Notes under the pieces: generated by a model
Databases searched by the model: none
What the model was told of the DNA's origin: nothing
The model's input: only the letters and a program-made list of their open reading frames with translations
Assembly (NCBI RefSeq): GCF_022900255.1
Contig: NZ_JALIRM010000001.1
Location: 1-64,000 of the forward strand
Origin: Lederbergia wuyishanensis
GTDB taxonomy: Bacteria; Bacillota; Bacilli; Bacillales; Bacillaceae_C
Direction of reading: 5' to 3'
DNA: 64,000 nucleotides
In this document: positions 8,544 through 17,803 of the stretch, in pieces
How the letters are laid out: each line of letters opens with the position of its first letter
How positions within the stretch are numbered: the stretch's first letter is position 1
Translations under genes and position numbers: made by a program

Positions 8544-9017
8544 GTGCCAATTCATGTTGTATTATTTCAACCAGAAATTCCTGCAAATACTGGAAATATT
8601 GCTAGAACATGTGCAGCTACAGGAACAAAGCTACATTTAATAAGACCACTTGGATTTTCAACTGATGATAAAATGCTAAAGAGGGCAGGTCTAGATTACT
8701 GGGAGTTTGTAGATATTACGTATTATGACTCTTTAGATGAATTTTTTGAAAAGAGCCATGAAGGGGAACATTTTTTATTAACTAAATTTGGTGAAAAACC
8801 ACATACAAGTTTTGATTATAGTGATTCGAATATGAATTATTATTTTATTTTTGGTCGTGAAACGAAAGGATTGCCGAAGGAGTTTATTGAAGAACATCAG
8901 GATACATGCCTGCGAATTCCAATGAATGATAATGTCCGATCTCTAAATCTATCCAATACTGCTGCAATCTTAATATATGAAGCCTTGCGTCAACAAGGAT
9001 ATCCCAATCTATATTAA
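8544..9017 (+). CDS. trmL: tRNA (cytidine(34)-2'-O)-methyltransferase TrmL
   Basis: 157-residue SPOUT-class methyltransferase (CspR/YibK) that 2'-O-methylates the wobble base of certain tRNA-Leu. The start region PIHVVLFQPEIPANTGNIAR, central FIFGRETKGLP, and knot motif LNLSNTAAILIYEALRQ are all present. GTG 8544 follows GAGGTGAAC. Full family length. Confidence 0.95.
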   Translation: MPIHVVLFQPEIPANTGNIARTCAATGTKLHLIRPLGFSTDDKMLKRAGLDYWEFVDITYYDSLDEFFEKSHEGEHFLLTKFGEKPHTSFDYSDSNMNYYFIFGRETKGLPKEFIEEHQDTCLRIPMNDNVRSLNLSNTAAILIYEALRQQGYPNLY

Positions 9018-9020
9018 TTA

Positions 9021-9056
9021 CGAAAAGTCCCCATAGGTGAACGGGGACTTTTTTAT
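9021..9056 (+). terminator. terminator after trmL
   Basis: AAAAGTCCCC / GGGGACTTTT hairpin with loop ATAGGTGAAC and a T run. Confidence 0.9.
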
Positions 9057-9062
9057 TTCAAT

Positions 9063-9944
9063 CTAAACTGTTAAATATTGTCTAGCTAAATCACAGATAT
9101 CATTTACATCTTCTTTATAAATGGACTCAGAAAAAACATTTTCCACTGAACAAAGAACACTCTCGATTAAAAATTCTCTAGGTTTATCTGATTGGAATTC
9201 TGAGAGAAGAAATTCAAGGTAATTTAGTTTCGTTCCAATTACATTTTCGTTTTTTAAATGAGAAACTATAATATCTAACTGATTAATCATTCTCTCCTTT
9301 AAATAGTCTTTAGAATATAAATTGTTATTATCATCTATGTCCAACCAATTTACAGGAAAAAAAGGAACTATTTTATTTTGATAACCGCTAAGTAATTGTA
9401 GGCGGTTAAACGCAAAACGGACTGTATCTTCTAAATCGTATTCTCTTTTAGAACCTAGCATCCGCACGTGATTAGTTTGCTGGATTATTCCAAAGAAAAT
9501 CACAGCAAAATCCATTGAATGCCGTTTTGTATCTATTCCAAACAATTCAACTATTCTGCTCGCAGTCCATTTAAGTTCGTTCATATGTTGTTTCTTCATA
9601 TGTGTTTTAAGCTCTTCATCTTTTGAAGAAAAAACAGATTCATAAAGCGCAAGTAAACTTTGTTCTCTGTTCATTTTCATCCTTACTAAAACTTGTTGAA
9701 TAAAAATCTCTGGATCATTTTTGGGTTTGCCAAGAGATAATTGTTCACGTAAATAACTTGCCTCATCTCTTACCTGATCAAGAATTGCCATTAAACATGC
9801 ATTTTTAGAAGCAAAATGATTATAAAATGTACCCTTCGCAATGCGTGCCCCATCCAAAATATCTTGAATAGAAGTATTTTGAAAGCCCTTCTCAATAAAT
9901 AAACGGTGTGCTACATCAAGTATTTGCTTTTTTCTAGGATTCAT
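9063..9944 (-). CDS. TetR/AcrR family transcriptional regulator
   Basis: 293 residues. The N-terminal helix-turn-helix domain (about 5-52) has the standard TetR pattern: ILDVAHRLFIEKGFQNTSIQ, DILDGARIAKGTFYNHFASK. The long C-terminal region (about 60-293) is larger than the usual ~130-residue ligand domain and has no recognised family. ATG 9944 follows AAAGGTGAG. It is divergently paired with a DHA2 efflux transporter, the classic layout of a drug-responsive repressor with its pump. Confidence 0.88.
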   Translation of the reverse strand: MNPRKKQILDVAHRLFIEKGFQNTSIQDILDGARIAKGTFYNHFASKNACLMAILDQVRDEASYLREQLSLGKPKNDPEIFIQQVLVRMKMNREQSLLALYESVFSSKDEELKTHMKKQHMNELKWTASRIVELFGIDTKRHSMDFAVIFFGIIQQTNHVRMLGSKREYDLEDTVRFAFNRLQLLSGYQNKIVPFFPVNWLDIDDNNNLYSKDYLKERMINQLDIIVSHLKNENVIGTKLNYLEFLLSEFQSDKPREFLIESVLCSVENVFSESIYKEDVNDICDLARQYLTV

Positions 9945-9958
9945 ATTCTCACCTTTTG

Positions 9959-10056
9959 TACCATCGGTCTATTTTTATAATAGCTTTAAATCAGCTTTAA
10001 ATCAACTTTTGTAAAAAAATGATATTTTTTATTGATTTTTATAGACTATGGGTATA
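9959..10056. promoter_or_regulatory. divergent control region with inverted operator-like boxes
   Basis: The spacer between regulator and exporter has related boxes in opposite orientation at both ends: TACCATCGGTCTATTTTTAT (9959) and the reverse complement of ATAGACTATGGGTATA (10041). Each lies over one gene's transcription start area. Inferred repressor sites; not tested. A CTTTAAATCAG direct repeat lies between them. Confidence 0.45.
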
Positions 10057-10122
10057 GAATGTGTAAAGTGAGTATAAGGAATGAAGTATACAGAATACAT
10101 GTTTGACTGGAGGAGTAAAATA

Positions 10123-11658
10123 ATGGATATACAATCCATTCAAAAGAAACCACCATATGGTGCGATTGGTATTCTTTTTTTCGGTGCCTTCGTATCATTT
10201 TTAACGAATACGTTGATTAATATTGCACTCCCTTCTATTAAAGAAGAATTTGATATTAGTATGTCAACCGTTCAATGGTTATCGACGGGATATATGCTTA
10301 TAAATGGTATTCTTATCCCTACGAGTGCCTTTTTTATACAGCGAATTTCCAACCGAAAGTTATTAATTACAGCACTCAGTTTGTTTACAATTGGTACATT
10401 GCTTGCAAGTATATCGCCTTCTTTTGGAATATTGTTGACTGGAAGAATGATTCAAGCTTCAGGCTCAGCTATTATGATGCCTTTATTGATGAATGTCATG
10501 TTAACAGCGTTCCCGGTAGAAAAAAGGGGAACCGCAATGGGATTCTTCGGTCTTGTCATGATCACAGCTCCTGCTATAGGACCGACATTATCTGGTTATA
10601 TTATTGAACATTACAGTTGGAGAACATTGTTTGACGTTGTTCTTCCGTTCGCTTTAATATGTTTAATATTGGCCATTTTTAAAATGAAAAATATTACACC
10701 ATTAAAGAGTGTTCATCTTGATATATTGTCACTAATATTATCCAGTATAGCTTTTGGTAGTCTTTTATATGGATTTAGTTCAGCCGGTGATAAAGGGTGG
10801 GGAGCTCCAATTGTATATGGAACAATCTCACTTGGATTTGTTGCATTAGTTCTTTTTATTATTCGTCAGTTGTTCTTCTTGAAAGAACCTATGCTTGAGT
10901 TTCGAATTTATAAGCATCCTATGTTTGCATTGTCATCAGCTATTTCTATTGTTATTTCAGTTTCCATGTTCTCAGGAATGATTTTAACACCTATGTATGT
11001 GCAAATAGTCAGAGGTATCTCACCACTTGATTCAGGGCTATTAATGTTGCCTGGAGCATTAGCAATGGGAATTATGTCGCCAATCACAGGAAAACTGTTT
11101 GATAAGTATGGAGCACGTGTTCTTGCACTTGTAGGGCTTACGATCATGATTGTTACCACGTATTTATTTACAGATTTGACATTGGAAACTTCTTATATGC
11201 ATCTGATCTGGTTATACACATTCCGTATGTTTGGAATGTCAATGGTAATGATGCCGGTCATGACAAATGGAATGAATCAGCTTCCAATGCAAATGAACCC
11301 GCATGGAACAGCAATGAATAATACCCTGCAGCAAGTTTCTGGAGCCATTGGAACTGCGTTTATGATTACGGTAATGAATAAACGTACTGAAAGTTCTGCT
11401 GCTGAATTAGCTGCTAATGCAAAGGCTAGTATGGGTACGAATGCGACTCCGCCATCAGCAGAAGCTGTTGCCGAAATGCAGCAACATATTATGCATCAGG
11501 CAATGTTAGATGGAATTACACATGCATTCCTAATCTCTACATTTATCGCCTTATTGGCATTAATATTAGCTTTCTTTATTAAAAGGGTTAAACCACCAGT
11601 ACAATCAATGCCAGATACTAAAGCAGTCATTAAAGCTAAAGGTGTCGCAACTGAATAA
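10123..11658 (+). CDS. DHA2 family MFS multidrug exporter
   Basis: 511-residue, 14-transmembrane-segment drug:proton antiporter of the EmrB/QacA type. Visible marks: an N-terminal FGAFVSFLTNTLINIALPSI helix, the motif around STVQWLSTGYML, motif C in GLVMITAPAIGPTLSGYI, and YSWRTLFDV before TM6. The C-terminal tail (from about 485) is cytoplasmic and basic. ATG 10123 follows GGAGGAG; an upstream in-frame ATG at 10081 lacks a site. Probably controlled by the divergent TetR-type gene. The exported substrate cannot be predicted. Confidence 0.9.
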   Translation: MDIQSIQKKPPYGAIGILFFGAFVSFLTNTLINIALPSIKEEFDISMSTVQWLSTGYMLINGILIPTSAFFIQRISNRKLLITALSLFTIGTLLASISPSFGILLTGRMIQASGSAIMMPLLMNVMLTAFPVEKRGTAMGFFGLVMITAPAIGPTLSGYIIEHYSWRTLFDVVLPFALICLILAIFKMKNITPLKSVHLDILSLILSSIAFGSLLYGFSSAGDKGWGAPIVYGTISLGFVALVLFIIRQLFFLKEPMLEFRIYKHPMFALSSAISIVISVSMFSGMILTPMYVQIVRGISPLDSGLLMLPGALAMGIMSPITGKLFDKYGARVLALVGLTIMIVTTYLFTDLTLETSYMHLIWLYTFRMFGMSMVMMPVMTNGMNQLPMQMNPHGTAMNNTLQQVSGAIGTAFMITVMNKRTESSAAELAANAKASMGTNATPPSAEAVAEMQQHIMHQAMLDGITHAFLISTFIALLALILAFFIKRVKPPVQSMPDTKAVIKAKGVATE

Positions 11659-11663
11659 AAAAC

Positions 11664-11698
11664 AAGAAAACTGCCAAGAGTTATTTGGCAGTTTTTTG
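11664..11698 (+). terminator. terminator after the MFS exporter
   Basis: AAAACTGCCA / TGGCAGTTTT hairpin with a T run; may also serve the convergent yfkM. Confidence 0.9.
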
Positions 11699-11772
11699 AT
11701 AAACAGATAAATATAATGTGCTTTTCAAAAGAGTGGGCGTTGATTGGAACAAATTGTCTTCTATCTATATAT

Positions 11773-12291
11773 TTAAAGTTGCTCAAGCAATTTTAACGAT
11801 TCACGATTGAAAGCTGGAATGTCGTCGGGCTGGCGGCTTGTCACAAGTTGATTCTGGCAGACGACCACTTCCTTGTCTGCATATTTTGCACCAGCGTATT
11901 CCATATCTACACGAATGGATTTATATCCGGTTGCGTCACGTCCTTCCAAAGCTTTGGCTGTAATCAACAATTGCGGTCCGTGGCAAATAGCAAATACTGG
12001 TTTTTTCTCGTCCATAAACGATTTAGCAAATTTTACGAAACGCTCATCCGCCCTCAATTGATCCGGAGAGAAACCGCCTGGAATGAAAAGAGCATCAAAT
12101 TCTTCTGGATTTACATCATCAATTCCTTTATCAATACGAACTGTTGCTTTCTCTTGCTTCCCTTTAACTTCATTACCAGCTTCTTTTTCAATCGTCACGA
12201 CTTCATGACCTGCATCTTGGTAGGCTCTAGCTGGTTCTGTGTACTCGGAATCCTCGAACATATTGGTAATAAGTGTTGCAATTTTTGCCAT
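11773..12291 (-). CDS. yfkM: PfpI/DJ-1 family general stress protein
   Basis: 172-residue type 1 glutamine-amidotransferase-fold protein of the PfpI/DJ-1 group, close to B. subtilis YfkM (general stress protein 18). The nucleophile elbow is PVFAICHGPQLL (Cys near 104) and the family's acidic partner lies in the FIPGGFSPDQLR strand-loop. Relatives act as stress-protective deglycase/chaperone-like proteins. ATG follows AAGGAGTGAATAGTC. A GTTTAG box about 13 bases before TGGAAT upstream weakly resembles a SigB promoter, as expected for this stress gene, but the match is imperfect. Confidence 0.9.
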   Translation of the reverse strand: MAKIATLITNMFEDSEYTEPARAYQDAGHEVVTIEKEAGNEVKGKQEKATVRIDKGIDDVNPEEFDALFIPGGFSPDQLRADERFVKFAKSFMDEKKPVFAICHGPQLLITAKALEGRDATGYKSIRVDMEYAGAKYADKEVVVCQNQLVTSRQPDDIPAFNRESLKLLEQL

Positions 12292-12525
12292 GACTATTCA
12301 CTCCTTTTTGTGATGCACTTTTACTATTCCACATAAGGATTTGACTAAACATGATAATTCACTGCTTACTATAAATGAAGTTTTATTTTCAATAAAAGAA
12401 CAAGGAAAGCTCATGAATAATTCAATAGCTTTAAATGCATCAACTACAAGAGATTCTAAGCATGAAAGTAGTTATCATTGACAATTATCCACTCTCTAAA
12501 ATGATTAAAAATCATAAAAAAATAA

Positions 12526-12562
12526 AAAGTGATTCGAACACTATATTCGAATCACTTTTGGT
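12526..12562 (-). terminator. terminator of the 31-residue membrane peptide gene
   Basis: On the minus strand AAAAGTGATTCGAAT / CGAATCACTTTTT with a T-rich tail, about 90 bases after the stop of the small gene. Confidence 0.8.
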
Positions 12563-12652
12563 TTGCTTTTTGCAATAGCAATTTTGATGACTGTTTTTGC
12601 AAAAATTTACAAACCTTGCTATAAGATATTGCGTACTACAAAGTTAACGTTC

Positions 12653-12748
12653 TTATTTTTTATTTACTCCAGGCTTATCTTCGTAACCTGCTGTAAAAAT
12701 AGCTGACAAAAACGCTATGATAACTCCAATAACTAAGATTGTTTTCAT
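12653..12748 (-). CDS. 31-residue membrane peptide
   Basis: Unrecognised small gene. Translation begins MKTILVIGVIIAFLSAIF and ends TAGYEDKPGVNKK: one membrane helix (residues 3-20) and a charged tail. A strong GAGGAGG lies 12 bases upstream, slightly long spacing. A good terminator follows on the same strand. The combination of ribosome site, hydrophobic pattern and terminator argues for a real gene; no function is proposed. Confidence 0.65.
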   Translation of the reverse strand: MKTILVIGVIIAFLSAIFTAGYEDKPGVNKK

Positions 12749-13000
12749 AGTATATGTAAGCCTCCTCAATAATCATATTCCAATATGAAATAATTATAGC
12801 CCATTTTTTATATAATGTGAATGAAACAGGATTTTTATTAATTAAAAATATGACGAGTTCGTGAATTGAGTTTTGCGCAAGCAAAATTTTTAATTAATGA
12901 TAGTTATAAACATATTTTTTGCTGTCTAGCTCTAGGCACCATCAACACGTATACAGAAATTTTTTGTGCATATTACACTTTTCTTATTGTCTGGAATTAA
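12749..13000. other. upstream region of prkA
   Basis: No gene seen. Contains TGTCTAGCTCTAGGCACCAT at 12923, which resembles the start of a dispersed Bacillus intergenic repeat also present at 27990. Confidence 0.4.
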
Positions 13001-13029
13001 TCATGTTTAGTTGTCCCTAAGCATACAAT
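13001..13029 (+). promoter_or_regulatory. SigE-type promoter of prkA
   Basis: TCATGTT (-35) and CATACAAT (-10) separated by 14 bases match the mother-cell SigE consensus. The -10 lies 34 bases before the prkA ATG. prkA is SigE-dependent in B. subtilis. Confidence 0.65.
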
Positions 13030-13063
13030 GAAATAATCATCTCTCATCACAGGGGAGGTCCAT

Positions 13064-14959
13064 ATGGATATTTTAAAAAAGATTGAACATTACCGTTCGC
13101 AAGAGGAAAGGCTGAAATGGGAAGGAACGTTTGCAGATTACTTAGAATTGCTTAAAGAGAAACCATGGGTAGCCCAGTCGGCCCACTCCCGATTATATAA
13201 TATGATCAAAGATGCAGGAGTCGAAACAGTAAACGATCGAAAAATTTATAAATTCTTTAGTCATCAATTATTCGGACTTGAAGAGGCATTGGAAAAACTA
13301 GTAGAAGAATATTTTCACCCATCTGCAAAACGCCTAGATGTCCGAAAAAGAATCCTACTATTAATGGGTCCGGTGAGTGGGGGTAAGTCAACACTTGTTA
13401 CAATGCTAAAAAGGGGGCTAGAAGCTTACACAAGAACAGATCAGGGAGCGATTTTTGCTATAAAGGGCTGTCCAATGCACGAAGATCCATTACATTTGAT
13501 TCCACTTCATTTGCGAGAGGATTTCCACGAGGAATACGGTATCAGAATCGAAGGAAATCTGTCCCCACTTAATACAATGAGGCTAGAGGAAGAGTATGGT
13601 GGGCGTATAGAGGATGTTCTTGTTGAGCGGGTTTTCTTTTCCGAGGATAAGCGTGTTGGAATTGGAACGTTCAGTCCATCTGATCCAAAATCTCAAGACA
13701 TAGCCGACTTGACTGGTAGTATTGACTTTTCAACGATTGCAGAATATGGATCTGAATCTGATCCAAGAGCCTATCGATTTGACGGTGAATTGAATAAAGC
13801 AAATCGCGGATTAATGGAATTCCAAGAGATGTTAAAATGTGATGAAAAATTTCTATGGCATTTACTCTCATTAACACAAGAAGGTAACTTTAAAGCTGGG
13901 AGATTTGCTTTAATTTCCGCGGATGAACTGATTGTTGCCCATACGAATGAAACAGAATACCGTTCTTTCATCTCTAATAAGAAGAATGAGGCCTTACATT
14001 CACGTATTATTGTAATGCCAGTTCCATATAACTTAAAAGTTTCACAAGAGGAACGTATTTATGAAAAAATGATTAAAGAAAGTGATGTGGCAGATGTCCA
14101 TATTGCACCACATACACTTAGAGTAGCAGCTATGTTTACAATATTAACTAGGTTAAAAGATTCAAAAAGGGGCGATGTAGATTTATTGAAGAAAATGCGC
14201 CTTTACGATGGAGAAACTGTAGAAGGCTATAATGTAGCCGATGTAAATGAAATGAAAAAGGAATTTCAAGAAGAGGGAATGAGTGGAATTGATCCACGCT
14301 ATGTTATCAATCGGATTTCTTCCACAATTATTAGAAAGGGAATAACAAGCATAAATGCTTTGGATGTACTCAGATCATTAAAAGAAGGTTTAGACCAACA
14401 TCCATCCATTACACAGGAATTAAGAGAGAAGTATTTAAACTTTATTTCGCTTGCCCGTAAAGAATACGATGAAATGGCTAAAAAGGAAGTTCAAAAAGCG
14501 TTTGTTTATTCGTATGAAGAATCAGCTAAAACGCTTATGGATAATTATCTTGATAATGTGGAGTCTTTCTGTAATAAAACAAAGATGCGCGACCAATTAA
14601 CTGGTGAAGAAATTAATCCAGATGAAAAGTTAATGAGGTCAATTGAAGAGCAAATCGGAATTTCTGAAAATGCTAAGAAAGCTTTCCGTGAAGAAATTCT
14701 AATTCGTATTTCTGCATTAGCCCGTAAAGGTAAGAGATTTGATTACAGATCACATGCAAGACTTAGAGAAGCAATACAGAAAAAGTTATTTGCAGATTTG
14801 AAGGATGTTGTGAAGATTACGACATCGGCCAAAACTCCAGATGAACAGCAGTTAAAGAAAATAAATGAGGTAGTAGCTCGCTTGATTGATGAACATGGAT
14901 ACAATTCAACATCAGCCAATGATTTATTACGATATGTAGGAAGTTTATTAAATCGCTGA
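13064..14959 (+). CDS. prkA: serine protein kinase PrkA
   Basis: 631-residue AAA+-type serine kinase/protease homolog (YeaG/PrkA), full family length. The N-terminal AAA domain carries Walker A GPVSGGKST (102-110); the C-terminal third contains the PrkA-specific helical domain (YDEMAKKEVQKAFVYSYEES onward). In B. subtilis PrkA supports sporulation in the mother cell. ATG 13064 follows GGGGAGG. It is followed by yhbH, the conserved partner, and preceded by a SigE-like promoter. A terminator separates it from yhbH, so the two may be transcribed partly apart. Confidence 0.96.
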   Translation: MDILKKIEHYRSQEERLKWEGTFADYLELLKEKPWVAQSAHSRLYNMIKDAGVETVNDRKIYKFFSHQLFGLEEALEKLVEEYFHPSAKRLDVRKRILLLMGPVSGGKSTLVTMLKRGLEAYTRTDQGAIFAIKGCPMHEDPLHLIPLHLREDFHEEYGIRIEGNLSPLNTMRLEEEYGGRIEDVLVERVFFSEDKRVGIGTFSPSDPKSQDIADLTGSIDFSTIAEYGSESDPRAYRFDGELNKANRGLMEFQEMLKCDEKFLWHLLSLTQEGNFKAGRFALISADELIVAHTNETEYRSFISNKKNEALHSRIIVMPVPYNLKVSQEERIYEKMIKESDVADVHIAPHTLRVAAMFTILTRLKDSKRGDVDLLKKMRLYDGETVEGYNVADVNEMKKEFQEEGMSGIDPRYVINRISSTIIRKGITSINALDVLRSLKEGLDQHPSITQELREKYLNFISLARKEYDEMAKKEVQKAFVYSYEESAKTLMDNYLDNVESFCNKTKMRDQLTGEEINPDEKLMRSIEEQIGISENAKKAFREEILIRISALARKGKRFDYRSHARLREAIQKKLFADLKDVVKITTSAKTPDEQQLKKINEVVARLIDEHGYNSTSANDLLRYVGSLLNR

Positions 14960-14970
14960 TAAATTAAACT

Positions 14971-15010
14971 TGCCTTCTTAGCAGAAATCACCTGTTAAGA
15001 AGGTTTTTAT
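14971..15010 (+). terminator. terminator after prkA
   Basis: CCTTCTTA / TAAGAAGG hairpin followed by TTTTTATTTT. Confidence 0.85.
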
Positions 15011-15208
15011 TTTCTATATGGGCTTGTCCTTTATATAACACTTTGTAAATAATTTTATTTTTTTGCATATGATAGAGTAATTACAGACTCTTTAGAAAAG
15101 ACAGAAAGAAGTTGAACGTCGAGATAATATATGCCAAAACTCAATTTTGGTGACTAAATAGTAACGCCTTTTTTTCAAAAGAATTATTTTAAGAGGGAGG
15201 GTATAGAA

Positions 15209-16375
15209 ATGACAGAGCAAGTGCATCATCAGTTCGTTGTATCCCAGGAAGATTGGTCCCTCCACCGGAAAGGCCATGATGACCAGCAGCGTCATCAAGA
15301 GAAAGTCCAAGAGGCGATTCGAAATAACCTGCCGGATTTAATCACTGAAGAAAGTATAATTATGTCCGATGGACGGGACGTTGTAAAAATTCCTATAAGA
15401 TCTTTGGATGAGTATAAAATTCGTTACAATTATGATAAAAATAAGCATGTTGGGCAAGGAGATGGTGACAGCCAAATAGGGGATGTCGTGGCAAGAGAAG
15501 GTCCTGATCAAAAAGGTCCAGGAAAGGGTCAAGGTGCAGGGGACAAAGCTGGTGAAGATTATTATGAAGCGGAAGTTTCTATGTTGGAGCTTGAGGAAGC
15601 TCTCTTTAAAGAGCTGGAATTGCCCAATTTAAAGCGTAAAGAACTTGATACGAATCAGATTGATCATATTGAATATAATGACATTCGTAAAACTGGATTA
15701 ATGGGAAATATAGATAAAAAAAGGACTATGATGTCTGCCTTTAAAAGAAATGCGATGAGTGGCGAACCTGGTTTTTATCCAATATATCCCGAAGATTTAA
15801 AGTTTAAAACTTGGAGTGATATTCAAAAGCCTGAATCAAGTGCTGTTGTACTTGCGATGATGGATACGAGTGGAAGTATGGGGATTTGGGAAAAGTATAT
15901 GGCGCGGAGCTTCTTTTTCTGGATGACCCGTTTTTTAAGAACAAAATATGAATCAGTCACGATTGAATTTATCGCTCATCATACAGAGGCAAAAGTTGTG
16001 ACAGAGGAAGAATTTTTCTCGAAAGGTGAAAGCGGAGGGACGATTTGTTCTTCTGTATATAGAAAAGCACTTGAAGTTATAGGAGAAAAATATGATCCTT
16101 CTCGCTACAATATTTATCCGTTTCATTTCTCAGATGGTGATAATTTAACATCTGATAACCCAAGATGTATTAAGCTCGTTAATGAACTAATGGAAATAAC
16201 GAATATGTTTGGATATGGTGAAGTAAATCAGTATCAACGAAATTCGACATTAATGTCAGCATACAAAAATATTAAGGATGAAAAATTTTATTATTATATT
16301 TTAAAACAGAAATCTGACGTATTCCATGCAATGAAAAGTTTCTTTAAAAAAGAAGTAGAGCGTCAACATGCTTAA
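15209..16375 (+). CDS. yhbH: sporulation protein YhbH (DUF444, VWA-like)
   Basis: 388 residues. The N-terminal half is charged with a glycine-rich linker ([18 protein letters not shown]). The C-terminal half is a von Willebrand A-like domain with a MIDAS-type motif MMDTSGSMG and [19 protein letters not shown] later. DUF444 proteins (YeaH in E. coli) work with PrkA/YeaG kinases; in B. subtilis yhbH is a SigE sporulation gene. ATG follows AGAGGGAGGG. Full length and immediately after prkA. Confidence 0.95.
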   Translation: MTEQVHHQFVVSQEDWSLHRKGHDDQQRHQEKVQEAIRNNLPDLITEESIIMSDGRDVVKIPIRSLDEYKIRYNYDKNKHVGQGDGDSQIGDVVAREGPDQKGPGKGQGAGDKAGEDYYEAEVSMLELEEALFKELELPNLKRKELDTNQIDHIEYNDIRKTGLMGNIDKKRTMMSAFKRNAMSGEPGFYPIYPEDLKFKTWSDIQKPESSAVVLAMMDTSGSMGIWEKYMARSFFFWMTRFLRTKYESVTIEFIAHHTEAKVVTEEEFFSKGESGGTICSSVYRKALEVIGEKYDPSRYNIYPFHFSDGDNLTSDNPRCIKLVNELMEITNMFGYGEVNQYQRNSTLMSAYKNIKDEKFYYYILKQKSDVFHAMKSFFKKEVERQHA

Positions 16376-16399
16376 ACCGGATTTTGTCCGGTTTTTTTC
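16374..16399 (+). terminator. terminator after yhbH
   Basis: AACCGG / CCGGTT hairpin with a run of seven T overlapping the stop codon of yhbH. Confidence 0.9.
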
Positions 16400-16605
16400 T
16401 TTTTAAATTCTAGTTCCAGCGTCTATCCACTAGAGGATTTCTAAGCCCTTCCTTAAGATAACTTAACAGTGATTCATTTCTTATCTTGTACCATTTATCC
16501 TGCCACAGCCTTCGAAATCCATAAAGATGATTAACAAACATGTCTGCTTTTCCTATTTAACGCTTTAAAGTATGTAATTTAATTTTCTGTATATTTGAAA
16601 TCTTA
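16400..16605. other. intergenic, no gene seen
   Basis: Spacer between yhbH and the ABC importer promoter. TCTAGTTCCAGCGTCTATCC at 16409 resembles the dispersed intergenic repeat seen at 27990, in degraded form. Confidence 0.4.
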
Positions 16606-16634
16606 TTGACTATGGGTCGAAAGCAGTGTAACAT
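16606..16634 (+). promoter_or_regulatory. SigA-type promoter of the ABC importer operon
   Basis: TTGACT and TAACAT separated by exactly 17 bases, about 130 bases before the substrate-binding protein start. Confidence 0.6.
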
Positions 16635-16686
16635 AACGATAATTATTGCCATAAATTTTATAAAAAAGGGCGATGAAAGAAAAAGG

Positions 16687-16743
16687 AAGTTATTTTACTA
16701 AAAGCAAAAATAAGAGGTAAGTTATTTTGCTAATAGCAAAAAA
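16687..16743 (+). repeat. two tandem 25-bp repeats in the ABC operon leader
   Basis: AAGTTATTTTACTAAAAGCA at 16687 and AAGTTATTTTGCTAATAGCA at 16719 (period 32), each followed by AAAA. The second contains the palindrome TTTTGCTAATAGCAAAA. They lie between the promoter and the ribosome binding site, so they could be an operator or RNA element. Function unknown. Confidence 0.55.
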
Positions 16744-16762
16744 CTCAGAGGGGGAATAGAGA

Positions 16763-17785
16763 ATGAAAGTCAGCTTAAATAAGCTTGCTATCTTACTTTT
16801 TGGTGTCGTATTAATGCTTGCAGCATGTGGGACAACTGCAACACCAAAAGAAGAAGAGCAGAAGCCAAGTGGTAGTAATCAGGAAGAAAATCAAAAAGAA
16901 GAACCAGCAAAAAAATATAAAATTGGTGTTACACAAATTGTTGAACATGATTCCTTAAATGCCGCATTTGACGGATTCAAGAAGGCAATTGAAGATGCTG
17001 GGTTAGATGTAGAGTGGGATGTACAAAATGCTATGGGTGAACCAAATAACAACCCTACCATTGCAACAAACCTTGTTAATGCAGGTGTAGATTTAATCTT
17101 CGCTAATTCGACACCTAGTGCACAATCTGTAGCGAGTGAAACTCAAGATATTCCGATTGTTTTTACATCTGTGACAGATGCTGTAGGAGCAGAATTAGTT
17201 GAGTCAATGGAGAAGCCAGGCGGAAATGTAACTGGAACAATTGATAACCATCCAGACGCAATTCCAAACACAATGAAATTTTTAAAAGAAGAGCTTAAAG
17301 CAGAAAAAGTAGGAATGGTATTCAATTCTGGGGAGCAAAATTCACGTGCTCAAGTAGATATTGCTAAAAAGGCAGCAGAGGGACTTGGATTAACAGTTGT
17401 TGAAGCTTCTGTTTCTACTTCAGCAGAAGTTAAACAAGCTACTGAATCATTACTTGGACAAGTTGATTCATTATATATTATTACTGATAACACAGTAGTA
17501 TCCGCACTTGATTCTGTAGTAGATGTAGCAAATAATAACAAACTGCCTTTAATGGTCGGGGAGTTTGATTCTGTAAGAAATGGCGGTCTTGGTGCATTCG
17601 GTTTCGAATATTACGATATCGGTTATGAAGCTGGTCAAATGGCAGTGAAAATTTTAAAAGATGGTGTTAAACCAGCTGATATACCTGCACAAGTACCACA
17701 AAATCTAAAACTTGTTATGAATAAAGAAACAGCAGAAACAATTGGAATAGAAATTAAGGAAGAATGGAAAGCAGAATTAGAATAG
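16763..17785 (+). CDS. ABC transporter substrate-binding lipoprotein (COG2984)
   Basis: 340 residues. Lipoprotein signal peptide with lipobox LMLAAC (Cys near residue 22), then a charged linker and a type 1 periplasmic-binding domain (KYKIGVTQIVEHDSLNAAFD, IVFTSVTDAVGAELV, DNTVVSALDSVV). COG2984 proteins form a three-component uptake system with LivM-like permeases. In streptococci a related system (TrpXYZ) carries aromatic amino acids; the substrate here is not determined. ATG follows AGAGGGGGAATAG. First gene of a three-gene operon. Confidence 0.92.
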   Translation: MKVSLNKLAILLFGVVLMLAACGTTATPKEEEQKPSGSNQEENQKEEPAKKYKIGVTQIVEHDSLNAAFDGFKKAIEDAGLDVEWDVQNAMGEPNNNPTIATNLVNAGVDLIFANSTPSAQSVASETQDIPIVFTSVTDAVGAELVESMEKPGGNVTGTIDNHPDAIPNTMKFLKEELKAEKVGMVFNSGEQNSRAQVDIAKKAAEGLGLTVVEASVSTSAEVKQATESLLGQVDSLYIITDNTVVSALDSVVDVANNNKLPLMVGEFDSVRNGGLGAFGFEYYDIGYEAGQMAVKILKDGVKPADIPAQVPQNLKLVMNKETAETIGIEIKEEWKAELE

Positions 17786-17803
17786 ATAGGAGATGATTCT
17801 GAA

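Noticed and set aside
12414-12482. 22-codon frame MNNSIALNASTTRDSKHE after yfkM
   Set aside because: AAGGAAA precedes it but the frame is very short and lacks a promoter or terminator.
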